From positions 1 to 27,862 of IMG/VR virus record IMGVR_UViG_3300047678_000450: 27,862 nt of DNA. One strand, written 5' to 3'. Of this stretch, positions 1 to 5,613 are shown piece after piece. Made by a program: the position numbers and the translations under genes. This DNA comes from a virus. The notes beneath the pieces were generated by a model. The model had not been told where the DNA came from and ran no database searches. It saw only the letters and a program-made list of their open reading frames with translations. How positions within the stretch are numbered: position 1 is the stretch's first letter; each line of letters begins with the position of its first letter.

Positions 1-42
1 CGAGGCGGGTTGTCGTTGCCTCTGCTCGGGTGAAAACAGTGC

Positions 43-291
43 TCACGATCGCGCCACCTTCTTCGCAAGATAGAGCTTGTACACTGCCCACGCGCGCTCA
101 ATGATTGCGGCAAAACTGGGATACTCGCGCTCGGTCGCCAGGATACGGGCTCGCTCGGCCGTCATCTCTGTATACGTCGCTAACGTGATCCGGACCTGCT
201 TGTCGAAGACTCCGATCTTTCGAGGCTGTGTACCTTGCCCCTTGGGCGTCTTTGACTTTCGCCCTCCGGCGTATTGTGGTATTGTTGACAT
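43..291 (-). CDS. Small basic protein of unknown function, possible DNA-binding
   Basis: An 82-residue protein beginning MSTIPQYAGGRKSKTPKG. The first 30 residues are rich in Lys, Arg, Gly and Pro and look disordered. The rest, from about IGVFDKQVRITLATYTEM, reads as a short beta strand followed by two helices (AERARILATEREYPSFAAIIERA), a pattern compatible with a ribbon-helix-helix or similar small DNA-binding fold, although I do not recognise a family. The frame stays open for another 85 codons upstream, but those overlap the divergent gene at 373 and contain no plausible start context. The ATG at 291 lies 40 bases after a good promoter (331-359). No clear Shine-Dalgarno sequence precedes it. 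It is divergent from a ribbon-helix-helix gene, an arrangement typical of small autoregulated modules. The DNA-binding role is inference. Confidence 0.6.
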   Translation of the reverse strand: MSTIPQYAGGRKSKTPKGQGTQPRKIGVFDKQVRITLATYTEMTAERARILATEREYPSFAAIIERAWAVYKLYLAKKVARS

Positions 292-292
292 C

Positions 293-352
293 GTGACGCT
301 GTAGTGACTTCCGTATCGTGCCTGTTGTCCACTATAACGCCACGGCGTCACG
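293..352. repeat. Inverted repeat CGTGACGC / GCGTCACG flanking the divergent promoter
   Basis: CGTGACGC at 293-300 is the exact reverse complement of GCGTCACG at 345-352. The arms bracket the -10 element of the minus-strand promoter and the presumed plus-strand start region, so they could be operator half-sites for one of the two small regulators encoded on either side. The spacing (44 bases between arms) is long for a single protein dimer. Confidence 0.35.
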
Positions 353-359
353 GAGTCAA
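331..359 (-). promoter_or_regulatory. Sigma-70-type promoter for the 43-291 gene
   Basis: On the minus strand TTGACT (354-359) is followed after exactly 17 bases by TATAGT (331-336). Both hexamers are close to consensus. Transcription would begin near 325 and give a leader of roughly 30 to 40 bases before the ATG at 291. Confidence 0.6.
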
Positions 360-372
360 GAGGGCAAATGCG

Positions 373-678
373 TTGAGGGCTACTGAAGAGAAGGTTAAGA
401 CTAGCATCTACCTTCCGGAGTCTCTTCATTGGAGATTGAAAGAGACTGCGGTGGCTATGCGCCTGAAGGATACCGAGGCGATGGAGGAAGCCGTTCGCAG
501 GTGGGTGCAGCAACCTCGGCTTCAAGAAACAGCACAGGAATCTCAAGAGACCGAGCCACTCTCAGCCGACGACTTAATGCTTGCGAAGAAGTTCCTGCGA
601 TGGATAAGGAAACCTCGCAAGTCACGGACCGACACTAAATTGGTCCAATTCATGATGAACGAGATCGAAAGTGAGTAA
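373..678 (+). CDS. Ribbon-helix-helix (CopG/Arc-like) DNA-binding protein
   Basis: About 101 residues from a TTG start at 373, preceded nine bases upstream by AGAGGG. An in-frame GTG at 304 would give 124 residues, but its extra N-terminus looks non-coding. The core VKTSIYLPESLHWRLKETA is a typical ribbon (KTSIYLP) followed by a first helix, and RLKDTEAMEEAVRRWVQQ forms the second, which is the ribbon-helix-helix arrangement of CopG, Arc and antitoxin-type repressors. Such proteins act as dimers, insert the strand into the major groove and usually repress their own promoter. The C-terminal 50 residues are charged (a Glu/Gln-rich linker, then a basic RKPRKSRTD segment). No toxin of a known family follows. 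Codon usage is more AT-rich than in the phage genes to the right. Confidence 0.7.
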   Translation: MRATEEKVKTSIYLPESLHWRLKETAVAMRLKDTEAMEEAVRRWVQQPRLQETAQESQETEPLSADDLMLAKKFLRWIRKPRKSRTDTKLVQFMMNEIESE

Positions 679-705
679 CTAAGACCATATAGAGGAAGGT
701 TCCAA

Positions 706-1320
706 ATGGAAAACGACCCGTTGTCCATGGAAACCTCGGGGGACATTGCCTTGTCCTCTAAGGATCGCGAAGTCCAGATGGGTTCGCGGATTTCTCAGAA
801 GAAACTAAAACGAGTACTGGAACTCGAGGAACTGGCCATTGCAGCACGCGAAGACTTGGTGGATGAGATTCGCGCCGGGCTCAAGGCCGAGAGCGGCGAA
901 CTCTCCATTGACAGCTCAATAATTCGAACGGGCGCACAAGTCGAACGATTGGTCAGGCCAGCGCGTGCGCGAGACGGCAAGGCCCCGCGCCAATTCGTGA
1001 TATCGAGTCGCGAAATGCGCCGCCTTGCTGCTTGGTGCGACGGCCGGGCCTCATACGATAGCGATCAGGTGACACGTATCGTCAATACATTGATTCAAAG
1101 AACGTGGGTGGTGCTTCGGCGGGAGTTCAAGGACATTCGCGAGAAGGGCGAGTTTGAACGCCTTGGAAGTCTCGTCAATAGAGAAGCTCAATACCACCTT
1201 TATTCAACTGTATTGCGCTCACTTCTTGTGCTCGATCGTTTGGGCCTGCTGTCCATGCGCCGTCGAATTTCACCCATTGCGGGACATTTTTCAATGGCCT
1301 TCAAACGGAGAACTATATGA
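706..1320 (+). CDS. Unknown protein, mostly helical, 204 residues
   Basis: Starts at ATG 706 behind a good ribosome site (GAGGAAGG, 691-698) and lies 27 bases after the ribbon-helix-helix gene, so the two probably share a transcript. The protein has no signal peptide or membrane helix. Residues 25-60 are a charged helix rich in Lys, Glu and Leu; residues 85-115 (RPARARDGKAPRQFVISSRE) are basic; the C-terminal third contains several amphipathic helices. I do not recognise a family. Its last codons overlap the start of the membrane protein gene (ATG at 1317), which suggests translational coupling and a joint role. A DNA- or RNA-associated function is possible from its charge but is only a guess. 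Confidence 0.65.
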   Translation: MENDPLSMETSGDIALSSKDREVQMGSRISQKKLKRVLELEELAIAAREDLVDEIRAGLKAESGELSIDSSIIRTGAQVERLVRPARARDGKAPRQFVISSREMRRLAAWCDGRASYDSDQVTRIVNTLIQRTWVVLRREFKDIREKGEFERLGSLVNREAQYHLYSTVLRSLLVLDRLGLLSMRRRISPIAGHFSMAFKRRTI

Positions 1321-2048
1321 TGGCGATGGCCCTTTCTGCGGTCCAGATTATCGCGATCATCGCGGTGTTGTGGAGGCTAGTTCGAAGTCGGATTCACCTG
1401 CCGGTTTTCGCTATTTACTTACTTGTCGACCTGCTGCTGGGGGGCGTCGCTGTTGTCGCAGCTCCCGCGCTCTCTATGAACACAGCGGTTTATGTTTGGG
1501 CCTACGGGCAACTTTTGGTTGCTGCTCTGTGGATTCTGATCGCAGACGAGTTGCGTAGACGGATGCTGGTCAACTATCGCGGCGTAGGGGGCTTTGGGTC
1601 AGTTGTCGTAATTGTTGCAATCGTTGTGGCCTCCATAGCAGTTTGGCTCACCGCCACCGATTCACACTCCCACTTCACGCGCGCAGTGATCTTTGTGCCG
1701 CGCGTCATCGTTACGGCCCTGACGCTTGCTGTGGCCTCATTGGCGGCCTTTGTGACCCACTATCCTGCTCATCAGGCACCGAATACTATGGTGCATGGAA
1801 GGACCTTGGGCCTATATTTTGGGGGCCAGTCCTTGTCGCTGCTAGCTGTGAATGTTAGTGACAATCCTCAAGCCATGAGTCTCGTTGGGATGGTGCTTTC
1901 GATGATCTGTTTCGGTTACTGGACGCTGGCGTTGAGCGCCGCCGGCGAAGCAGTGCCAACACCGGCAGCGAACCTCAAGAGTGGCAATCCAAGCGAAGCC
2001 AGGGAGCGATCAGAACGGGCACTAGCCGGGCTTCGCGACCTCCTCTAG
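1317..2048 (+). CDS. Seven-helix integral membrane protein of unknown function
   Basis: 243 residues with about seven hydrophobic segments: roughly 6-22, 28-50, 56-76, 93-112, 122-147, 163-181 and 187-208. A cytoplasmic-looking charged tail (PSEARERSERALAGLRDLL) follows. Basic residues cluster after helix 1 (RLVRSR) and after helix 3 (DELRRR), which suggests the N-terminus faces outside. No transporter or kinase motif is visible; similar orphan seven-helix proteins are common in Acidobacteriota. The start overlaps the upstream stop by four bases (ATGA), so the two are translated together. Its TAG stop shares the four bases CTAG with the stop of the convergent secreted-peptide gene. Confidence 0.75.
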   Translation: MMAMALSAVQIIAIIAVLWRLVRSRIHLPVFAIYLLVDLLLGGVAVVAAPALSMNTAVYVWAYGQLLVAALWILIADELRRRMLVNYRGVGGFGSVVVIVAIVVASIAVWLTATDSHSHFTRAVIFVPRVIVTALTLAVASLAAFVTHYPAHQAPNTMVHGRTLGLYFGGQSLSLLAVNVSDNPQAMSLVGMVLSMICFGYWTLALSAAGEAVPTPAANLKSGNPSEARERSERALAGLRDLL

Positions 2049-2173
2049 CGGGGGCAGTTTGGCCAACAGGCCGGGATCGGCCAGTCTGTGGCGGTGACCG
2101 GCGGCGCGGCGGCCGAAACGGCGAGAGCGGCGAGGAGCGCCAGGCGAACGAGGATCGTCGTCTTCTTCTTCAT
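2045..2173 (-). CDS. Small secreted peptide precursor (42 residues)
   Basis: A short gene with a strong ribosome site (AAGGAA seven bases before ATG 2173). The product starts MKKKTTILVRLALLAALAVS, a textbook Sec signal peptide: a positive N-region, a hydrophobic core and small residues (SAAA) before a likely cleavage. The mature part would be only about 14 to 19 residues, ending DWPIPACWPNCPR, with two Cys, two Trp and four or five Pro. Two cysteines three residues apart could form a small loop. The gene is convergent with the seven-helix membrane protein and the two stops overlap on CTAG. It could be a signalling or lantern-like small exported peptide, or a remnant of a longer secreted protein; nothing in the sequence decides. 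Confidence 0.6.
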   Translation of the reverse strand: MKKKTTILVRLALLAALAVSAAAPPVTATDWPIPACWPNCPR

Positions 2174-2242
2174 GGTTATTCCTTCCATGGAACGGGAGAT
2201 GACCGGCAGCATAGTACTGCCAGTACTGCACTCACGCTAGCA

Positions 2243-2258
2243 CCCCGCAAACGCGGGG
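2243..2258. repeat. Short GC hairpin
   Basis: CCCCGC, loop AAAC, GCGGGG. It stands upstream of the secreted-peptide gene on the minus strand. No T-tract follows on either strand, so it is not a clear terminator. Confidence 0.35.
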
Positions 2259-2311
2259 GTATGGATCAGGAAAAACTATACAACTCCGTTGGGCGATTCC
2301 GGGCGAACGGA

Positions 2312-2352
2312 AGGCGAATGATCGTACCAGTCAGTTGTACGATCATTCGCCT
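2312..2352. repeat. Perfect 16-bp inverted repeat containing a GTACGAT motif
   Basis: Arm AGGCGAATGATCGTAC (2312-2327) is the exact reverse complement of 2337-2352, with a nine-base spacer (CAGTCAGTT). The right arm includes the AGTTGTACGAT half-site that recurs further right. An arm of this length with no T-tract is better explained as a protein-binding or recombination site than as a terminator. Confidence 0.6.
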
Positions 2353-2367
2353 CGCGGCGCGAGTGAG

Positions 2368-2412
2368 ATCGTACAACTGAGTTGTACGATTCGCCCAACT
2401 CAGTTGTACGAT
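2368..2412. promoter_or_regulatory. Operator or iteron cluster: 23-bp palindrome plus one half-site
   Basis: Positions 2368-2390 form a perfect palindrome of 11-bp arms (ATCGTACAACT / AGTTGTACGAT) around a single G. A further direct copy of AGTTGTACGAT lies at 2402-2412, exactly 22 bases after the copy at 2380, and another at 2333. A degenerate version (ACTATACAACTCCGTT) lies near 2276-2291. Spacing by two helical turns suggests cooperative binding of a dimeric regulator or replication/partition protein. A TATAAG sequence follows at 2424-2429. Confidence 0.55.
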
Positions 2413-2482
2413 CGGGCCGTGCATATAAGGAACAAGAGGAAGAAGGGGCGCGCCGAGACGTTTTCGCCTTTTTTCGTGGTGA

Positions 2483-2537
2483 GTCGAGTAGAGTCGTGAA
2501 CTCGGGCTCCGTAGTCGAGTACTCGACTCTACTCGAC
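2483..2537. repeat. Nested GTCGAGTA palindromes
   Basis: GTCGAGTAGAGTCG at 2483-2496 is the exact reverse complement of 2524-2537. Overlapping the right arm is the perfect palindrome GTCGAGTACTCGAC at 2514-2527. The two alternative foldings share bases, so the element could switch between structures or bind a dimer in two registers. No gene or T-tract accounts for it. Confidence 0.55.
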
Positions 2538-2691
2538 CTCGCCTCCGGCGGGGCGGCGGCGGCGGCAGCGGCGCGTATCCCGGCGGGGGTAGAGGCCCGA
2601 AGCTCTCGCGGTCTTGGGCGACGAGAGCGGAGTTTTGGAGCTGGGGATCGAGCGGTAAGTCCTCGCCCGGTCTTCGCCCTTTCATCGCCGG

Positions 2692-3213
2692 TTAACGTTT
2701 CGCGTTCGCTGGCCGGAAGTACTCTTCGATCGGAAACAGCGCGTACGGCTGCGTCTCGCGCAGCGCGCGGCCGACGCGCAGTTCGATCTGCGAGACGGCG
2801 TGAAAGAACGCGCCGCGATCACCGTCCATGCGGTCGATGCACGCCTCTTCAGAAGCCCCAAGTAAGAAGCGGATCCGGAAGACGCGGTGCAGATCTTCGC
2901 GCAGCGCTCGTTTCGCGATAGTGAGGAAGTCGGCCATGTATTCCTCGTCTTTGCGAGACCATCCGATCGCTCGGATTGGCCGCTCGCTTGTCGCAATCTC
3001 TCGGAACTTCTCGAAACAGGCTCGGAAGATCTCGCGCAGAACGCAGGAGCAGGGCTCCGCCTGGTCGCTCACGGCCAGCACGTCACCGACACCGAATGAA
3101 AACGATTTCAGCGACGGCTGCGAATTGAGGAGGCCGCCGCCGTGACACCACGGGCAGTCGTGCAACGCGACGCCGAGCGTGTCGAAGCGCGTCCAGACGA
3201 ATGACCTCGTCAT
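2692..3213 (-). CDS. CPWCH zinc-finger protein, candidate phage transcription regulator
   Basis: 173 residues from ATG 3213, preceded by GAGAGGGG. A CPWCHGGG motif (C20, C23, H24) followed by CSC (C55, C57) makes a probable zinc site. The C-terminal half, from about YMADFLTIAKRAL, is helical and includes FLLGASEEACIDRMDGDRG then FFHAVSQIELRVGRALRE, which reads like a sigma region 4 or antiterminator helix-turn-helix, and ends QPYALFPIEEYF. I have the impression of a recurrent acidobacterial mobile-element family with this end motif, but no assigned function. It is the last gene of the early operon; its ATG overlaps the preceding stop (ATGA). A role as a late-gene activator is inference from the fold and position. 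Confidence 0.65.
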   Translation of the reverse strand: MTRSFVWTRFDTLGVALHDCPWCHGGGLLNSQPSLKSFSFGVGDVLAVSDQAEPCSCVLREIFRACFEKFREIATSERPIRAIGWSRKDEEYMADFLTIAKRALREDLHRVFRIRFLLGASEEACIDRMDGDRGAFFHAVSQIELRVGRALRETQPYALFPIEEYFRPANAKR

Positions 3214-3338
3214 TTCCGGCCCCTCTCTAGAAACAGCGCCAGTACCATGCCGGCGAGGGCCAGGAGATCCTCGCCGAAGATCAAGATCAGGCATCCGAAG
3301 AACATCACAACATCCGTCCAGTCCGTTGTCGTCACCAT
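3210..3338 (-). CDS. Small single-helix membrane protein
   Basis: 42 residues with a good ribosome site (GAGGAG six bases before ATG 3338). After a short polar start (MVTTTDWTD) comes one hydrophobic stretch, VVMFFGCLILIFGEDLLAL plus AGMVLALFL, about 28 residues broken by Glu-Asp, then ERGRK. The break could make it a helical hairpin. The start overlaps the end of the recombinase gene and the stop overlaps the next start by ATGA, so it is embedded in the operon. It could be a small holin-like or membrane-anchoring protein, but no lysis gene is nearby. Confidence 0.6.
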   Translation of the reverse strand: MVTTTDWTDVVMFFGCLILIFGEDLLALAGMVLALFLERGRK

Positions 3339-4039
3339 TTGCTCCTCAACCTTTCGTCCTTGCGCCGCCGGCGCGCGTTGCTCAATTGAAAATAGATCTG
3401 CGTGTTCTTGATCGAGGCGTGGCCGAGGTGGTCCTGGACCTCCTCGATCGGGGTGTCAAGTTCGTTGACCAGGCGCATCGCGCAGGAGTGCCTTAGAACG
3501 TGGAAATGGCACAGCTCGCGCGGGAGTTCCGCCGCGCCGCCGTACGCCTTGATGAGGTCGTCGAGCGCGGCCGTCGAGATCGGCCGCCGGACGCGAGACG
3601 GGAACAGCGGGCCCGGATCCTTCCCGCGGACGCGCAGCCAGCCCCGCAGCGCCTTGGACTCGCGGTCGGACAGCAGATACTCCCCGCCGCGCGAGCCCTT
3701 CGCTCTGGATACGCGCAGACGCCACGAGCCGCGATCATTGATGACGCTGTCGAGGCGGAGTTTGCCGACTTCGCAAGCGCGCAAGCCTCGTCCGAATCCG
3801 AGTTCGAAGATCGCCAGGTCGCGAGCACGGCGCGAGTCGTCGACTCCGGGCATCGAGCGGATCGCGCCGAACAGCGAGACGAGCTGGTCGGCGTCGAGGT
3901 ACTTCGGGCCCTCGCGCGATTTTTTCTTGCGTGGGGATTTTTGGGAGGGAGGGGGCCCCGCCGCGACGCGGCGCCGGGCGAGTTCCGCCTCGATCTCCTC
4001 GTCTGATAGGGCCCGCAAGTCTTTGATTTCAGGTGGCAC
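3332..4039 (-). CDS. int: Tyrosine recombinase/integrase, catalytic domain only
   Basis: 235 residues from a GTG start at 4039. The catalytic residues of the XerC/XerD/lambda-integrase family are visible: R87 in RGLRACEV, K114 in RAKGSRGG, H180-x-x-R183 in HVLRHS, H207 in HLGHASI and the nucleophile Y216 in TQIYFQ. These enzymes cut and rejoin DNA through a 3'-phosphotyrosine bond at sites with two inverted arms around a 6 to 8 base overlap. Only about 45 mostly charged residues precede the catalytic domain, so the usual SAM-like core-binding domain (about 90 residues) is missing; the family norm is 300 to 400 residues. Two palindromic sites sharing CGGGAGTTCGC lie directly upstream. The start codon is preceded by GGGAG that belongs to one of those repeats. 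Confidence 0.9.
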   Translation of the reverse strand: MPPEIKDLRALSDEEIEAELARRRVAAGPPPSQKSPRKKKSREGPKYLDADQLVSLFGAIRSMPGVDDSRRARDLAIFELGFGRGLRACEVGKLRLDSVINDRGSWRLRVSRAKGSRGGEYLLSDRESKALRGWLRVRGKDPGPLFPSRVRRPISTAALDDLIKAYGGAAELPRELCHFHVLRHSCAMRLVNELDTPIEEVQDHLGHASIKNTQIYFQLSNARRRRKDERLRSKW

Positions 4040-4040
4040 G

Positions 4041-4076
4041 GCGAACTCCCGAGAGTAGCCAGATCCGGGAGTTCGC
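4041..4076. repeat. 11-bp inverted repeat overlapping the recombinase ribosome site
   Basis: GCGAACTCCCG (4041-4051) and CGGGAGTTCGC (4066-4076) are exact inverted copies separated by 14 bases. In the minus-strand mRNA the arm next to the GTG start (4039) carries the GGGAG ribosome site, so the stem would hide it. The same 11-mer occurs again at 4142-4152. Confidence 0.6.
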
Positions 4077-4132
4077 GGTCGTTGCCGAACGGCAAATCAA
4101 CGACTTACACGGGGTTTGGAGGGGGGCAAGTT

Positions 4133-4172
4133 GCACGTTTTCGGGAGTTCGCTTCCAACTCCCGAAACGTGC
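4133..4172. other. Candidate recombination (att) core: long imperfect palindrome with 7-base centre
   Basis: GCACGTTTTCGGGAGTT (4133-4149), centre CGCTTCC (4150-4156), AACTCCCGAAACGTGC (4157-4172). The arms match over 16 bases with one extra T. A 7-base centre between inverted arms is the geometry of a tyrosine-recombinase crossover site, and the arms share CGGGAGTT with the repeat at 4041-4076. No T-run follows on either strand, which argues against a terminator. Confidence 0.45.
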
Positions 4173-4405
4173 CCAGCGGGCGGATTTACAGCCGGGGGCT
4201 TTCGGATAGTCGCGCGAAGTGATCCGCGATCATGGCGCGCTCATCCGAACGCAATTCGAGACTCGCCAAGCCTACGCGGATTGTCTCACTGCGTGAGAGG
4301 TTCGGCACTCGCTTACGGCGTCGAGGATAGCGAGGGAGTGGCGATCAAGACAGACGGTTTCACGCGACGCCGTGAGTCGAATGCTCCGACGCTTAAGTTG
4401 AGCCA
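4173..4405. other. Gene-free stretch upstream of the recombinase
   Basis: Together with 4040-4172 this makes about 365 bases without a gene. Besides the palindromes already described I see no tRNA, no promoter of good quality and no open frame with a ribosome site. It may hold arm-type integrase sites, but none is obvious. Confidence 0.5.
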
Positions 4406-4957
4406 TTACTCGCGGCCCACCTTCATCATGCGCTCGACGATCTCACGATACGCGTGCGCCTGGATCGCGTCGATACCCTGAGCCACCGCCAAATCCGCGC
4501 CCGGTGCGCCGAGCCAGTCGTCGGCGGTCATCGTCGTGCATCCGATTCGGATGTTCCCGTCGCCTAGGAGCGCGACGGCATGTGGCTGGCTCAAATCGAC
4601 CTCGACCTCGACCGGCGGCGGGGACTTGATCCGCTCGAACGAAACCACACGCGCCCAGTCGCCCGGGAACGTCGGCAGGCCCGGGGGCGCGCCGTGCTCT
4701 TCCGCCGAGCGGAAGATGGGGCGGAGGAACGCGGCGGGCACGGCCTCGCCGTCGGGTCCGTCGAACTGCGGGAAAACGATACGGAACCGATTGTTCGAAA
4801 TCTCGCACGTGCCGTCGGCATTTTCACTCCAGGTCGCCTCTGGGCCTCGCCCGCGGCGCCCGGTGATGTGGGTCGTGTACCGACCCCATCGCACGGTCAG
4901 CGCCGTGCTGCGATTAAGCGAGTCGATCGCTCGAATGAACTCTCTAATGTGAAGCAT
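4406..4957 (-). CDS. Early-region phage protein of unknown function, 183 residues
   Basis: Starts at ATG 4957 behind a strong AAGGAGAG site. The sequence begins MLHIREFIRAIDSLNRSTAL and is soluble, with mixed alpha and beta character: several beta-like segments (TALTVRWGRYTTHITG, CEISNNRFRIVFPQF, PVEVEVDLSQPHAVALLG, NIRIGCTTM) and a C-terminal helix (YREIVERMMKVGRE). No enzyme motif is evident. It overlaps the preceding small gene by 14 bases. It is the last early gene before the att-like region. Confidence 0.65.
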   Translation of the reverse strand: MLHIREFIRAIDSLNRSTALTVRWGRYTTHITGRRGRGPEATWSENADGTCEISNNRFRIVFPQFDGPDGEAVPAAFLRPIFRSAEEHGAPPGLPTFPGDWARVVSFERIKSPPPVEVEVDLSQPHAVALLGDGNIRIGCTTMTADDWLGAPGADLAVAQGIDAIQAHAYREIVERMMKVGRE

Positions 4958-5195
4958 TGGAACTCTCCTTCTGGTAACTGCGGGTCGATTGCCCGCTCCC
5001 GCCGTGCTCGGACAATATGAGTGCCCGCAGTCGGGCCTCGGCGGGCGAGACGACGTGCGAAAGTGCGATTGCGGCGCGGATCCGGGCGCGCTCACGTTCT
5101 CGAGCTTCTGCGATTCGCGTGAGGTCCGACGGCACGAACGCCGGCGGCCTGACGAGTGCGAACCAGAGGACTGCGGCGATTGAGGCTGCGTCCAT
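4944..5195 (-). CDS. Small protein with N-terminal membrane helix
   Basis: 83 residues beginning MDAASIAAVLWFALVRPPAF. The first 17 residues are hydrophobic and could anchor it in the inner membrane. The rest is a charged helix (TRIAEARERERARIRAAIAL) ending in a polar tail. The start codon overlaps the upstream stop by one base (TGATG), and AAGGGA lies just upstream. The shape (short anchor plus charged helix) resembles an inner-membrane spanin or Rz-type subunit, but nothing else in this operon is a lysis gene, so this is only a note. Confidence 0.55.
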   Translation of the reverse strand: MDAASIAAVLWFALVRPPAFVPSDLTRIAEARERERARIRAAIALSHVVSPAEARLRALILSEHGGSGQSTRSYQKESSNASH

Positions 5196-5410
5196 CAGTT
5201 TACCCGTCCCTTCGCTAGTTTCAAAAAGTCGGCGACGTGCTCGTCGATCTGGCGGCCGACTTCGTCGGCCATGGCGGCCGCCGCGTCCAACTCCACGCGA
5301 TGCACCGCGTTTTGGGACGCAGCGGAGCGCGACGTCGCGGCCATCAGCGCGACGACGGCGCGGATCCACGCCAAGCCGTCCTGGTAGCCGTTGCGGTAGT
5401 CGTTGGTCAT
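5195..5410 (-). CDS. Small helical phage protein, 71 residues
   Basis: Starts MTNDYRNGYQDGLAWIRAVV at ATG 5410 with AGAGGAGG seven bases upstream. The protein appears almost entirely helical and acidic, with an Ala-rich middle (VELDAAAAMADEVG) and the end HVADFLKLAKGRVN. It overlaps both neighbours (ATGA at its start, TGATG at its end). No family recognised. Confidence 0.6.
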   Translation of the reverse strand: MTNDYRNGYQDGLAWIRAVVALMAATSRSAASQNAVHRVELDAAAAMADEVGRQIDEHVADFLKLAKGRVN

Positions 5411-5613
5411 GATCGGCCTCCTCTGGACCATGTCGCGACGGGATACCCGTCGGCTCGGATGATGAGAACCGAGCCGTCGGGTTCGCACGTCGATACCGTG
5501 ATATTTTCCGGCAGCCACACGGGGACCGGACACGCCGGATCCCCGCACTCGCACGGCGCACCGTTCGAGCGCCGATATAAGTCGTCGAACGGCGTGAGGT
5601 CAGGAGGCGGCAT
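5407..5613 (-). CDS. Small protein with Cys motif, 68 residues
   Basis: Starts MPPPDLTPFDDLYRRSNGAP at ATG 5613, behind GGAGGTG. Residues 21-28 (CECGDPAC) supply three closely spaced Cys, with one more further on (STCEPDG), which may bind a metal. The C-terminal half is beta-rich (VLIIRADGYPVATW). It overlaps the next gene by ATGA. No known function. Confidence 0.55.
   Translation of the reverse strand: MPPPDLTPFDDLYRRSNGAPCECGDPACPVPVWLPENITVSTCEPDGSVLIIRADGYPVATWSRGGRS

Larger units (their letters stand above)
2174..2691. other. Gene-free junction region between the left module and the phage early operon
   Basis: About 520 bases without a convincing gene on either strand; the open frames here have repetitive, low-complexity translations (runs of Ala, Pro and Arg). 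It contains tandem AGTACTGC copies near 2212-2230, a GC hairpin at 2243-2258, the GTTGTACGAT operator cluster (2312-2412), nested GTCGAGTA palindromes (2483-2537) and a GC-rich tract of GGCGGC repeats at about 2550-2575. Composition and gene direction both change across it, so it is a candidate element boundary or control region. Confidence 0.6.

Noticed and set aside
77-304. Plus-strand open frame of 75 codons
   Set aside because: It is antisense to the better supported 82-residue gene, has no ribosome site and its translation lacks protein-like character.
2382-2921. Plus-strand open frame of 179 codons
   Set aside because: The translation is Arg/Ala/Ser-rich low complexity that crosses palindromes and then runs antisense to the CPWCH gene; no ribosome site.
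4133-4172. Intrinsic terminator before the recombinase gene
   Set aside because: The stem is long, but neither strand has a T-run after it; the 7-base centre and shared arms fit a recombination site better.
4173-4405. tRNA or tRNA fragment as integration site
   Set aside because: I found no T-arm with a pairing stem, no acceptor stem and no CCA end on either strand.
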